Part shown: piece by piece, positions 24,366-33,073 of the stretch
Position numbering within the stretch: position 1 is the first letter of the stretch
Layout: the number at the start of each line of letters is the position of its first letter
NCBI GenBank assembly: GCA_035493895.1
Contig: DATJHM010000038.1
Coordinates: forward strand, 1-38,443
Reading direction: 5' to 3'
DNA length: 38,443 nt
Source: DATJHM01 sp035493895
GTDB lineage: Bacteria; Chloroflexota; Ktedonobacteria; Ktedonobacterales; Ktedonobacteraceae
The notes under the pieces: model-generated
Databases searched by the model: none
The model's input: the letters and a program-made list of their open reading frames with translations, nothing else
What the model was told of the DNA's origin: nothing
Program-made: the position numbers and the translations under genes

Positions 24366-25568
24366 TCAGACCAACCCAGGTGGCACCAGATGCCAGTAGG
24401 CCCAGTTGAAGAGCTGCTTCTCCATATGATAATAGAGGCTGGGCCGTGGAGGACGAGGCGGATGTTCATAGTTAAAGACGAGCTGTGTTGCCCGATTCTG
24501 TCCAGTTTCCAGGAAGCACATGACCTCACCATTATAGGTCGTCTCTCCATGGCCAGCTGCTTCACCCCGGATCTCAGCAATCAGGCGATGCGCCAGCACT
24601 TTCGCCTCAAAGTGTGCGGCCGAGCCGCTCTTGGAAACGGGCAGGTCTGTCGCATCACCCAGCGCATAGATGCCCGGCTGCCCTTTCACTTCCAGGGTAG
24701 CTCGATCCGTCTGGACCCAGCCTTGTTCATCGCCCAATCCCGACTCCTCGATCACGCTGGCTCCACGATGCGGCGGGATGAGCACCAGCAGATCATAGGG
24801 GATCTCTTCACCTTCCAACGATGAGATGACCTTGCGCTCGGTATCAACGGATTCGGCATTAAAGAAGACGGTCGAAAGTATATGCCGCTCCTCTAACAGG
24901 GGAGCCGCGACCTCTGCCACACTCTCGATAGGAAACACCCGTGGGAGCGGATAGAGATAGTGGAGTTCGGTACGATTGCGCAGGCTCTGCTTGTGCAGCC
25001 ACTCGTCCAGCAGAAAAGTAAACTCCAGCGGTGCCGGTGGGCAGCGATAAGGAATACCTCCCACGGTGATCACGATCCGTCCCCCATGGAACGCCTGTAA
25101 TGCCTCGCGCAAACGCAACGCTCCCTCGGCACTATAAAAGTGGTGCCACTTCCCTTCGCCTTCGACCAATCCCGGCAGGTCTGAGGGAACCAGACGCGCT
25201 CCAGTCGCTAACACCAGGTAATCATAGGGATACACTGCTTCGCTCGCTCCTCCGCTGCCACCGCTTTCGTGCTGCTCCTGAGGAGGGCGCATGTGGAGTT
25301 CATGGTTACGAGCATCGATACGCTGTACGTCTCCTGTGACCAGATGGACATGGGAATTCAGTAAGCCACGCTCGGCGCGAACCAGTTGCTCGCTCTCTGC
25401 CTCGATCTGATTAAAGGGCAAATACAGCCAGCCGGGCATATACACATGTTTTCCGGTGCTATCAATCAGGGTAATTTCCGCCTCAGACGAATGCAGGGCA
25501 CGGGCAAGCAGATTGGCAACAATCGTTCCTCCGACGCCACCGCCAACAATCACAACATGTTGGGGCAT
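24366..25568 (-). CDS. sqr: sulfide:quinone oxidoreductase-like flavoprotein
   Basis: The 400-residue protein has the FAD-binding GxGxxG (VIVGGGVGGTIVANLL, residues 6-20), a second dinucleotide motif (LVLATGARLVPSDLPGL) and the C-terminal ALGDATDLP stretch. The two redox cysteines of the SQR family are present: C176 in YRCPPAPLE and C351 in EVMCFLETG. The C-terminal WAYWHLVPPGL is a membrane-association type tail. SQRs oxidise sulfide and pass electrons to quinone at the inner face of the membrane, making persulfide. The ATG at 25568 is chosen for its perfect GAAGGAGG ribosome site; the frame is open 54 codons further upstream without one. It lies 19 bases after tusA in the same operon. A related FAD/NAD oxidoreductase is possible, but the cysteines and context favour SQR. 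Confidence 0.9.
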   Translation of the reverse strand: MPQHVVIVGGGVGGTIVANLLARALHSSEAEITLIDSTGKHVYMPGWLYLPFNQIEAESEQLVRAERGLLNSHVHLVTGDVQRIDARNHELHMRPPQEQHESGGSGGASEAVYPYDYLVLATGARLVPSDLPGLVEGEGKWHHFYSAEGALRLREALQAFHGGRIVITVGGIPYRCPPAPLEFTFLLDEWLHKQSLRNRTELHYLYPLPRVFPIESVAEVAAPLLEERHILSTVFFNAESVDTERKVISSLEGEEIPYDLLVLIPPHRGASVIEESGLGDEQGWVQTDRATLEVKGQPGIYALGDATDLPVSKSGSAAHFEAKVLAHRLIAEIRGEAAGHGETTYNGEVMCFLETGQNRATQLVFNYEHPPRPPRPSLYYHMEKQLFNWAYWHLVPPGLV

Positions 25569-25587
25569 AGCGCCACCTCCTTCGTCT

Positions 25588-25833
25588 CTAATGGGTTTTG
25601 CGCGCGACAAAGCGTGTATAGCCCTGTTCGGAAAATGCTCCCAGATATTCATGTCTCGCTTTTTGTATCCAGGCAGGAATATCTTTGGCTGAGCCCGGAT
25701 CGCTGGACAGGACCGCCAGCACTCCGCCAACGGGCAGGGCTCTCATGCCACGGATCAGCTCCATGAGTGGGCCGGGGCAAAAACTGCCGCGAGCATCGAT
25801 CTCTTTATCAATGGTGACATTCAGTTCTGGCAT
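25588..25833 (-). CDS. tusA: TusA-family sulfur carrier protein
   Basis: The 81-residue protein has the family signature RGSFCPGPLMEL with the persulfide-carrying C19 in the CPxP motif, followed by MRALPVGGVLAVLSSDPGSAKDIPAW. TusA-like proteins accept sulfane sulfur from rhodaneses and pass it to DsrE-type or biosynthetic partners. AAGGAG lies 9-10 bases before the chosen ATG; a TTG three codons earlier is less likely. It is the first gene of the tusA-sqr operon. The 200 bases upstream (25843-26041) hold no convincing gene. Confidence 0.92.
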   Translation of the reverse strand: MPELNVTIDKEIDARGSFCPGPLMELIRGMRALPVGGVLAVLSSDPGSAKDIPAWIQKARHEYLGAFSEQGYTRFVARKTH

Positions 25834-26041
25834 CAGTAGCAACTCCTTCTCTTCCTCTTTTCGGCCAAATCACGCCATCATCATGCCACACGCATCGATC
25901 TTTGCGTCTCCAATCTCTTTGGCCTGTTTGCAGTTCTCCTACATGCATCCATTCGCATATTCGTGTACTATGAAGCACTATACAAGCACAATCTCTCCAC
26001 ACAATCACAGCAAAGGCTTGCGGCATCACAGGGGGATTACA

Positions 26042-26410
26042 TTATCTTTTCAGAGTGCCGTCCCGCTCTGGTCTGGAAAAGTTTGCAGGAAGGTTTGTTT
26101 GCTCCCAAACGATAGCCAATGCAGCCAGGAACACTATAAGCGAGGGAGGAAGACCTTTTCCCAGCAGAGCCAGTACCCCGAGCGCAAACGCAATATCAGT
26201 AGCCATGGGAATCCCCCACCCGGAGAATGCAGGAGTTCCCCAGGTACAGGCCATATAGATGAGGGCAGGAAACACCGCACCTCCACAGGCTGCGACAAGA
26301 GGAAAGAGCGCCTGGCGCGGATGGGCAAGCTCTCCCACCAGCACTTCCCGCTTGATTTCCAGTCCAACCAGCACAAAGAAGAGCGTCATCAACCCGGATG
26401 GCGGCGACAA
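26042..26410 (-). pseudogene. nhaA: nhaA Na+/H+ antiporter fragment
   Basis: About 95 codons (26115-26398) match the N-terminal third of NhaA: GLMTLFFVLVGLEIKRE, HPRQALFPLVAACGGAVFPALIY and GWGIPMATDIAFALGVLALLG, ending at LAALAIV. In intact NhaA the next residues are the two ion-binding aspartates; here the sequence turns to unrelated WEQTNLP and stops. The start of the gene is also missing: homology begins at once after histidine kinase sequence in another frame. It is a dead fragment of an otherwise about 400-residue gene. Confidence 0.88.
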
Positions 26411-27326
26411 AACCTACAAGAACTTGTATCTTCAAAGGAAGCTGCCCTGCATCCGCAAGCGAGAGTTCGCGCAGATCGTCAACCAGACGGGTAAGGAGAC
26501 GCGTTTCATCATACAAGATGGCAATCTCGCTACGCTCCAACGGATAGACCTCATCCAGCATGGCCTGGAGATTCCCCTGCATGACGGCAAGAGGCGTGCG
26601 CAGTTCATGGGCAATGTCAGCAACCAGATTGCGTCTCACCATCTCAGTATGCTCAAGTTCAGAGGCCATATCGTTAAAGGCACGTCCCACCTCAGCCACC
26701 TCGTCCGTGCCGCCCACGGTGACGCGACGCTTCCAATCGCGTGTGGCAAAAGCATGTGCTGCCTGCGCAAGATTCGAGAGCGGTGCGGTTAGTGCACGAC
26801 TCATAATGAAGCCCAATACTATACTCAGGAAGCCGACAACCAGCGCAACGATGAGGAGCATATTGCGCAACTGATCAAGAAATTGTTGTACCCCTGGCGA
26901 CATATTCCCATCTGCTGGTGCAACCAGGACAAGAGCGCCAACCATCTTGCCCTGGACCTCAATCGGCAATCTATTCGTCTGCTCGTCTGCGGTAAGGGTC
27001 TCTCCAACGCGCCCATCGCGCTCATCGTAGACAATGGTGCCACCACTATCCACAAGGAGCAACCTGGGACGCCCACGCTGTTGTCCATGCCCACTTCCAC
27101 TCTGCCTGCTTGCAAAAACATGCTCAACCCCATTCCAATTCCCCAAGTGCTGGTAGAAGCGCGCAAGGTCGTCGAGCAAGCCACTTTGTACCACCATGTC
27201 CTGCCGCTCGACATAGTGGCGAAATGCCTGACCGGCGCTGATATCGGCCAGCACGGCGACCGAGAAGACACTGGCAAACGTCACGATGACAAAAGCAAGT
27301 GTGAAGCGCACCCACAACCGCTTCAT
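26196..27326 (-). pseudogene. truncated sensor histidine kinase
   Basis: The ATG overlaps the stop of the response regulator remnant (ATGA). The real part has a membrane helix (about 8-30), an extracellular sensor region, a second membrane helix (about 178-200), a HAMP domain, and the HisKA helix with the phosphoacceptor motif DIAHELRTPLAVMQGNL. After SLADAGQLPLKIQV (near 26425) homology stops and the frame reads out of frame through the nhaA fragment for about 79 residues. The whole ATP-binding domain is lost, so the protein cannot autophosphorylate. It resembles BaeS-type kinases. Confidence 0.85.
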
Positions 27327-27826
27327 GGTTGCAACTCTCTTTCGCCGCGCATACGATAGCCGACGCCAAACACGGTTTCCAGGTAGCATGGATGGCTGGC
27401 ATCGGCTTCGATTTTCTTGCGCACGTTTTTGATATGACTATCGAGGGTTCGATCCATCCCTTCATAGGAGTAGCCAAGCGCTTTTTCCAGTAATTCTCCA
27501 CGCGTGAAGGCATGGTTAGGATGCTCCATCAACGTCTTGAGCAACACGAATTCCGTCGGCGTCACCTCGACAGGTTCCCCGGCCAAACTCAGCGTATGCG
27601 GGTCTACATCGAGGTGGAGTTCACCTACCTGCAACAGATGTGCAGGATGTACATTGCCGCTGACACGGCGCAAGATTGCGCGTACCCGTGCCACCACCTC
27701 ATGCGGGTTAAAGGGCCTGGTCAGGTAGTCATCGGCGCTCGCCGGGTATGTTACTCCGGAGCGAAAAAGGATCTCCAGACGCGTAACGTTGCTGGCATCG
27801 TACTGATCAGGGAAAAAAAGGGAATC
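27323..27826 (-). pseudogene. OmpR-family response regulator remnant
   Basis: A complete winged helix is present (VEVTPTEFVLLKTLMEHPN, DRTLDSHIKNVRKKIE, YLETVFGVGYRM) preceded by only the end of a receiver domain (SADDYLTRPFNPHEVVARVRAILRR). The phosphoacceptor Asp and the first 85 or so residues are missing; the frame is open back to the stop of the ECF sigma gene (27827), but the region 27770-27826 has no receiver homology. A GTG or ATG inside could still yield a free DNA-binding domain. Together with the broken kinase it is most likely a decayed two-component system. Confidence 0.8.
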
Positions 27827-28441
27827 CTACCTGCGAGCTTCGCTCTCTTCATCGTTCGCCAGGCGCGTGCGGAGTTCTTGACGTGCGCGATGCAAGCGTA
27901 CCTTCAGCGCGGTTTCTTCGATTCCCAACTGTGCAGCGGCTTCTTTGGTACTCAGCCCTTCGATCACGCGTAAAACCAGAGCGGAGCGCAGCGTGCCGGG
28001 GAGGAATGTGAGCGCCTGATTGACGGCTTCGTACTGCTCGGTTATCAACCAGGCCTGATCGGGTGTCGCTGTCTCGTCCATAAGTGTGCTCCAGAACGCG
28101 GACCCCTCTTCGTCCGTTTGCGTACTGATCTTCACTGTTGGTAGTTCTCTATGTCGCAGGCGCATATGCGCGGCATTGTAGGTAATACGATGCAGCCAGG
28201 TACCCAGGCTGCTTTTGCCTTCAAAACCTTTGATATGGCGGCACGCCTGGATAAAGCTCTCCTGAAGCACATCATCCGCCTCGTCTCGATCCTTCATCAA
28301 TCGATAGGCCAGACTATAAAGGGGTTGGGAGAAACGTTTGAACAGGCAGGTACAAGCGGTCTGCTCGTCTCGCCATAAGGCTTCTAGAAGTTCTCTCTCG
28401 TTCTGGTAGATGCTCAGATGGATATCCAGAGGACTTTCCAT
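27827..28441 (-). CDS. ECF-family RNA polymerase sigma factor
   Basis: The 204-residue protein has region 2 (FKRFSQPLYSLAYRLMKDRDEADDVLQESFIQACRHIKGF, then SLGTWLHRITYNAAHMRLR) and region 4 (ALTFLPGTLRSALVLRVIEGLSTKEAAAQLGIEETALKVRLHRARQELR), with normal ECF length. No zinc-finger anti-sigma gene follows; instead the response regulator remnant abuts its stop, so an anti-sigma gene may have been lost. AGGGA is about 12 bases before the ATG. The flanking sulfur genes and an ECF-like promoter motif at 31639-31665 suggest that it may drive part of the cluster, as inference. Two short palindromes lie upstream. Confidence 0.92.
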   Translation of the reverse strand: MESPLDIHLSIYQNERELLEALWRDEQTACTCLFKRFSQPLYSLAYRLMKDRDEADDVLQESFIQACRHIKGFEGKSSLGTWLHRITYNAAHMRLRHRELPTVKISTQTDEEGSAFWSTLMDETATPDQAWLITEQYEAVNQALTFLPGTLRSALVLRVIEGLSTKEAAAQLGIEETALKVRLHRARQELRTRLANDEESEARR

Positions 28442-28499
28442 GTTTCATCATTCCCTCTCTCGCTTGTGAGTTATGCACTGTTTGTTGATCACGCTGAAA

Positions 28500-28567
28500 T
28501 GAGAACGCTTCTCACTATAGAAACCAGAGAGGTAGAGCCTTTTCTTCCCAACGACATCCAAATGGAT
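28500..28567. promoter_or_regulatory. two palindromes upstream of the ECF sigma gene
   Basis: tgagaacgcttctca (28500-28514) and atccaaatggat (28556-28567) are perfect palindromes about 60 and 115 bases before the sigma factor start. They could be operators. No clear promoter hexamers were found. Confidence 0.35.
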
Positions 28568-28579
28568 AATTCTCTTCTA

Positions 28580-29350
28580 TCATGTAAAGTAATGCAATGC
28601 TGCAAAAATGTTCAAACTCAGTACCACGACGGCCAGTACCAGGACAAAGACAGCAAACCGCTGGCTCAAACGCTGCGCGGGAATCTTTTTTGTGATACTC
28701 GTTCCTGCGAATAATCCAGCCACGCCTGCCACGGAGAAGATGATGATTTCCCGCCAGGGAAGCGGTCCGCTATTGAGATGCCCCAGCAAGCCTGATGTAC
28801 TATTGATCGCAATAACCAGTAATGAAGAACCAACCGCATCCTGCATAGTCATGCCCAAAAAGAAGACCAGCGCTGGCACAATTAAAAACCCACCACCGAC
28901 CCCAAGAAAACCGGTCAGGAAACCAACACCGGCTCCTCCAAGCAACGTCATCCACCACCATTGACGTTTCCCCTTTTGTATCTGCCTCTTCGGGCGCAAC
29001 ATGGTGAGAGCAATCACCAACATCACGATACCAAACAGCACGAGCAATATCGGCCCAGGAAGGATCGAGGAGAGACGTGCGCCAATATAGGAGGCAACCA
29101 GGCCATATACGCCAAAAAAGAGTGATTGCTTCACCTGCACATGACCAGCACGATAATGAAAGACCATACCAAACAGCGCATTGAGCCCGACAATCACCAA
29201 TGAAGCGGTCACTGCCGTATGCGTATTCATGTTCAGAATATAGACGAGGATTGGAATCGTGAGAATAGAACCGCCCCCACCTAATGCCCCTAGCGCCAGA
29301 CCAATCAGCGCTCCGAGTACCAGTATCACCAGGAATGATAGTGGGTCCAT
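28580..29350 (-). CDS. tauE: TauE/SafE-family sulfite/organosulfonate exporter
   Basis: The 256-residue protein is strongly hydrophobic, with about eight membrane helices in two repeats. Each repeat starts with the family's glycine-rich motif: LGALGGGGSILTIPIL near the N-terminus and FLGVGGGFLIVPALV near residue 145. In cst-type sulfide operons TauE is thought to export sulfite or thiosulfate. ATG 29350 is chosen because AAGGGA lies just upstream; ATG at 29374 is another option and would add eight basic residues. It is 95 bases after the CstB-like gene on the same strand and probably in its operon. Confidence 0.88.
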   Translation of the reverse strand: MDPLSFLVILVLGALIGLALGALGGGGSILTIPILVYILNMNTHTAVTASLVIVGLNALFGMVFHYRAGHVQVKQSLFFGVYGLVASYIGARLSSILPGPILLVLFGIVMLVIALTMLRPKRQIQKGKRQWWWMTLLGGAGVGFLTGFLGVGGGFLIVPALVFFLGMTMQDAVGSSLLVIAINSTSGLLGHLNSGPLPWREIIIFSVAGVAGLFAGTSITKKIPAQRLSQRFAVFVLVLAVVVLSLNIFAALHYFT

Positions 29351-29445
29351 TTTTCCCTTTTTCTTCTTTTTCATGCACGCGGGCAAACGGAGAGGTCACA
29401 GGTCATCCCTGAACCTCTCGTTCGCCTTTCTCAGGGTGGAAAATG

Positions 29446-30885
29446 CTAGCGATGTCCTGCTATCATGGGCTCTTTTGCGATTGGTAGCCTTGCTTTCTCC
29501 CAGGCCGCAAAGCCATCGGTCATATCAATGTGCTGGTGAAAACCATGCGCCGCCAGGATGCTGGCTGCAATCGCCGATCGAGCGCCACGCTGACAGTGCA
29601 CGACGATCTCCTGCTCATGAGGGACTTCCTGCAACCGCTGTTCCAGATATCCTAGCGGAATATTGAGCGCGCCTTCCAGATGTCCCGCCGCGTATTCACT
29701 TGCGCCACGGACATCAAGCACTGGCAGGTTCTCCTGCTCAATGCGTCGACTCACTGAGACAGCATCCGCATTGGACAAGCGCTCAAGTGGCAACCCTGCC
29801 TCTTCCCACTGTCGGATCACCGCCACAGGAAGATATCCCCCTATATGTTCCAGTCCAATCAGGCTCAGTTCTCGTTGCACACTGCTTGCTTCCTCTCGAC
29901 CCATGATCAGGATGAATGGACGATCGTATGGAAGCAACCAACCAGCCCAGGTGAGAAATGAATCATCCAGTGGAATATTCACCGTACCAGGAATATGCCC
30001 TGCTGCATACGCATTTGCCGCACGAGTATCGATCACCCTGACATGATTAGCAAGCTGTGTTTGCAACTGCTCGATCGTCTCCAATGGCGGCGTCGACTGC
30101 TCACCGAGCAAGGCCGGGCCAACCTTATTGATCCGCTTCATCTGTGCAAAGTAGACCGGGGGCTCCGGCTGTCCCTCCAGGACCGCCTGTACGAACGCGT
30201 CCTCATCCTGCATCGCAAATGCCCAGTTAAAGCGCCGCTCATACCCAATTGTCGTCTGTGGGATCGCCCCTAGAGCACGTCCACAGGCACTCCCAGCCCC
30301 ATGACCCGGCCAGATTTGCAGATAGTCTGGCAGTGCACGCGCCTGCTGAATCGAATGGAACAGCTGACGCGCACCCAGCTCCATCGTCCCCAGCACACCA
30401 GCTGCACGCTCTAACAGATCAGGGCGTCCAACATCTCCCACAAACAGAAAGTCACCGGTAAACAGGCCGATCGGTTCATCGGCCGCCGCCGTGTCCGTAA
30501 TCAGAAAGGACACATGTTCTGGTGTATGTCCCGGCGTATGCAACGCCTGAACCTGAATATTCCCCACCATAAAGGTATCTTTATCCTTGAGCAGGATTGC
30601 CCCTGCTTCTGATGCATAAGCGTATTTCCACGCAGCTGGCCCCATATCCGAGAGATAGAGTTGCGCACCCGTTCTCTGCGCCAACTCTCGTGATCCCGAT
30701 ACAAAATCCGCATGGATATGCGTCTCGGTCACTGCCGTAATGCGCAGATCTTTGCGCTTCGCCAGTTCAATATATTGGTCAAGAAAACGATTCGGATCAA
30801 TGACCAGCGCCTCACCTGTCGCCTGACATCCAATAATATAGCTCGCCTGAGCCAAGGACTCATCATAAAATGGACGTAGCAGCAT
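29446..30885 (-). CDS. cstB: persulfide dioxygenase-rhodanese fusion (CstB-like)
   Basis: The 479-residue protein has a metallo-beta-lactamase fold persulfide dioxygenase domain (about 1-240) with the iron-binding motifs THIHADF, TPGHTPEH, FTGDFLFVGDVGRPDL and WPGHGAGSACG. Two rhodanese domains follow. The first (about 265-355) lacks the catalytic cysteine (loop reads ILIMGREEAS). The second (about 370-470) has C431 in VHCQRGARSA. This order, dioxygenase, pseudo-rhodanese, rhodanese, is that of Staphylococcus aureus CstB, which oxidises persulfides to sulfite and thiosulfate. GGAG is 8 bases before the ATG. It follows the membrane rhodanese gene by 36 bases. Confidence 0.92.
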   Translation of the reverse strand: MLLRPFYDESLAQASYIIGCQATGEALVIDPNRFLDQYIELAKRKDLRITAVTETHIHADFVSGSRELAQRTGAQLYLSDMGPAAWKYAYASEAGAILLKDKDTFMVGNIQVQALHTPGHTPEHVSFLITDTAAADEPIGLFTGDFLFVGDVGRPDLLERAAGVLGTMELGARQLFHSIQQARALPDYLQIWPGHGAGSACGRALGAIPQTTIGYERRFNWAFAMQDEDAFVQAVLEGQPEPPVYFAQMKRINKVGPALLGEQSTPPLETIEQLQTQLANHVRVIDTRAANAYAAGHIPGTVNIPLDDSFLTWAGWLLPYDRPFILIMGREEASSVQRELSLIGLEHIGGYLPVAVIRQWEEAGLPLERLSNADAVSVSRRIEQENLPVLDVRGASEYAAGHLEGALNIPLGYLEQRLQEVPHEQEIVVHCQRGARSAIAASILAAHGFHQHIDMTDGFAAWEKARLPIAKEPMIAGHR

Positions 30886-30921
30886 CTCTTTCTCCTCTCC
30901 GCTTAAAGTTGCATTCTCGCA

Positions 30922-31548
30922 TTATTCTGAGGTGCCTAGCAGCTTCACAACGTCGCGTACATCACAGTTCATGGTACGATTGTAAGGAAGTGTACTGAGT
31001 ACCATTGCCATACCACAGGTATCCGTCAGGGCTGAATAGGCCAATCCACCACCCACAACTACAGCCAGCAGCGCCAGAGGCTTCCAAACGAAGAGGGAAC
31101 CCAGCACACTCAGCAGGACGAGGGCTCCGGCCACACCCCGCACCTGCCGCTCCATACTCCAGATCTGCTTCCCGCGATTCAGCGGCTTCTGCGCCTGCTC
31201 CCAGGCACGAATTCCACCACGCAGCACATGAAATTGTGCTAAACTGGTTGCGTCAAATACCTTTGCCGCTTGCTCCGCACGTGCTCCACTGCGACAGACC
31301 AGAATCACCGGTACCTGAAGGGTCTTTGCCAACTCTGTGCGGTGTTCCGGTAGCTGATCCAGGGGCACATTATAGCTTCCAGGGATATGCATTGCCTGGT
31401 ATTCTGCTGGTGTGCGCACATCGATAATTTTCGCCGCATTGCCACGATTAAGCAGTTCTTCCACATCACTGACTTCAATGGTACGTCCAGGTGATTTACT
31501 GCTTGCTTCCATAGGTTCGTTGCTCCCATTCCTGAATTTAGCGGTCAT
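30922..31548 (-). CDS. membrane-anchored rhodanese (YgaP-like, rhodanese-DUF2892)
   Basis: The 208-residue protein has a rhodanese domain (about 24-125) with active-site C85 in LVCRSGARAEQAA, and two C-terminal membrane helices (about 135-175) that form a DUF2892 domain as in YgaP. The active site faces the cytoplasm in YgaP. It would transfer sulfane sulfur near the membrane, for instance from SQR-made persulfide. The start could be ATG 31548 or ATG 31512; the latter has GGGAG 10 bases upstream, so it may be the real one. It heads the rhodanese-cstB-tauE group, with an inverted repeat and possible ECF promoter upstream. Confidence 0.9.
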   Translation of the reverse strand: MTAKFRNGSNEPMEASSKSPGRTIEVSDVEELLNRGNAAKIIDVRTPAEYQAMHIPGSYNVPLDQLPEHRTELAKTLQVPVILVCRSGARAEQAAKVFDATSLAQFHVLRGGIRAWEQAQKPLNRGKQIWSMERQVRGVAGALVLLSVLGSLFVWKPLALLAVVVGGGLAYSALTDTCGMAMVLSTLPYNRTMNCDVRDVVKLLGTSE

Positions 31549-31601
31549 AATAAACGTGATCTTCTCTCTTCTTTGCGGTACTCGTGATGGTGAGTGACCA
31601 C

Positions 31602-31629
31602 AGAACTGAGAGGGTACGCTCTCAGTTCT
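31602..31629 (-). promoter_or_regulatory. 11-bp inverted repeat upstream of the rhodanese operon
   Basis: agaactgagag (31602-31612) and ctctcagttct (31619-31629) are exact inverted copies with a 6-base spacer, 54 bases before the rhodanese start. It could be an operator, or an early hairpin in the mRNA leader. Confidence 0.55.
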
Positions 31630-31638
31630 ACTTATTTT

Positions 31639-31665
31639 GATGCAGGGATCACACAGTTGGTTACA
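31639..31665 (-). promoter_or_regulatory. possible ECF-type promoter of the rhodanese operon
   Basis: On the minus strand TGTAACC (31665-31659), a 16-base spacer and CATC (31642-31639) match the general ECF pattern of an AAC-containing -35 and a short -10. Transcription would start just before the 31602-31629 repeat. The match is by pattern only. Confidence 0.3.
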
Positions 31666-31779
31666 TTCAGATTACAAGTTAGTCTCTGCTTGACTCACAC
31701 GGATATCTCAGTATCTCTCCTCTGCTAGCAATCAGATCAGGAGGCACATAGAGAAGAGGACGAATATGATTGAGAAACA

Positions 31780-31824
31780 AAAAGGCTTCCAAAGAAGCTA
31801 TAAGAGCTCTTATGGAAGCCTTTT
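31780..31824 (-). terminator. terminator of the sulfite oxidase-type gene
   Basis: aaaaggcttcca (31780-31791) pairs with tggaagcctttt (31813-31824), and an inner palindrome ataagagctcttat (31800-31813) lies between. On the minus strand the stem ends in a T-run. It begins 34 bases after the stop at 31858. Confidence 0.8.
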
Positions 31825-31857
31825 CGTACATCCTCTCGTTGGTCTCAACGTCAATTT

Positions 31858-32946
31858 CTAGGATAGATGGATAGTTACGCTATGCCAGGCTGTGTTCATG
31901 TACCCTTTGAAATTCCAGACCTGCCTCACATCCTCTGGCTGCGTCTGTTTCGCGGTGTCCCACGCTCGGACGATGATCTGGCAATCACCAGGAGCAAGAT
32001 CTAACGTCGCCTCCCAAAAGCACCAGGCATAAGGATCTGCTCTCCTGACGATATCCGCCGTCGTCCACGTTGCTCCGCCATCAACAGAGAGCTCAACCTG
32101 TTCAACCGGAGTTTCTGGACTGGCAATGGCAAAACCCTGGACCCGCGTTGGTCCCGTTGCTCGTGCTTCTCCTTCTTTGGGCGTGATGATCACCGCGCTC
32201 AGTGCCAGCTCTTCCAACATCTTCCCTCGACTCCAATCAACTGTTGCTGCCGTAATCTCTGGGGGAAAGGTCTTATAATCGCGAGCCTGGTAAGGATTGG
32301 TCGACACATGGTCCTGAAGGATGATTTCGTGCAACCATTTGACACTTCTGGCACCGATATAGCCAGGCACGACGACGCGCAGAGGAAACCCATGCTCTGG
32401 CGTGAGGGGTTCACCGTTCATCTCATAGGCTAAAAGCACGTCGGCAGAGAGCGCCTTTTCCAGGGCGATGGAGGCCCCAAAACTGACCTGTTCTCCCTCA
32501 AATTGCGTCTCATCCAGACTCGTAAAAGCAACATGCTGTGCACCTGCCTGGACACCGACCGCTTTGAGGACTGCTCGTAAAGGAATCCCTCGCCATATTG
32601 CCGTGCTAATGGCCCCGGATCTCCAGGGAACCTGTCCAGGAAGAGGTTGTACTGCGATCAATTCGTCTCGTCGATTCCCTGCACACTGTAAGGTTGCCGT
32701 AATGGTGTGTGCAGGAGCCAGTGAGCGGAGTTCGTCTAACGATATTTCGAGATCGCGCTGAACCATACCCGTGATACGAAGGCGGTAGCTCGCCGGGTCG
32801 ACTGTGGGAATAGAACCGTGGGTGCGTACAAAGAAATGCTCCTGTGGGGTAAGAAACGAACCACGCAAAAGGGTCCCCTGTGGTTCAGCATTGAATGGCT
32901 GTTCTTGATGGACAATGAACTGCGACGTTCGAGAATGTATGGTCAT
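31858..32946 (-). CDS. sulfite oxidase-type molybdopterin enzyme
   Basis: The 362-residue protein has the oxidoreductase molybdopterin-binding domain with the Mo-coordinating cysteine C88 in TATLQCAGNRR, GAISTAIWRGIPL, and YEMNGEPLTPEHGFPLRVVVPGYIGARSVKWL, then the Mo-co dimerisation domain (PTRVQGFAIASPETPVEQVELSVDGGATW). This is the sulfite oxidase/SorA/SoxC family, which oxidises sulfite to sulfate. There is no signal peptide and no heme domain, so it should act in the cytoplasm with an unknown acceptor. The ATG at 32946 is chosen for AGGAAA about 8 bases upstream; 17 more codons are open upstream. It is transcribed toward the rhodanese operon but has its own terminator. Confidence 0.9.
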   Translation of the reverse strand: MTIHSRTSQFIVHQEQPFNAEPQGTLLRGSFLTPQEHFFVRTHGSIPTVDPASYRLRITGMVQRDLEISLDELRSLAPAHTITATLQCAGNRRDELIAVQPLPGQVPWRSGAISTAIWRGIPLRAVLKAVGVQAGAQHVAFTSLDETQFEGEQVSFGASIALEKALSADVLLAYEMNGEPLTPEHGFPLRVVVPGYIGARSVKWLHEIILQDHVSTNPYQARDYKTFPPEITAATVDWSRGKMLEELALSAVIITPKEGEARATGPTRVQGFAIASPETPVEQVELSVDGGATWTTADIVRRADPYAWCFWEATLDLAPGDCQIIVRAWDTAKQTQPEDVRQVWNFKGYMNTAWHSVTIHLS

Positions 32947-33073
32947 ACTGTTTTTCCTATCCAGGGTCAGCATAGCGAATGCTGACCACACCTCCATTTA
33001 TTTTTCTAAAATCGTGCGTTTTCCCAAAGGGATACAAGCTCCTTTTCCTCAAAGGTTGAGCGATGGTGACATA

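Noticed and set aside
24174..24824. 216-codon plus-strand frame opposite the sulfide:quinone oxidoreductase gene
   Set aside because: It begins inside a terminator stem and runs antisense to a conserved flavoprotein; the protein reads as low-quality sequence.
25685..26494. 269-codon plus-strand frame across tusA and the nhaA fragment
   Set aside because: It is antisense to tusA and to nhaA homology and has no recognisable domain.
27323..27826. An intact response regulator
   Set aside because: The phosphoacceptor half of the receiver is absent; only the end of the receiver and the winged helix remain.
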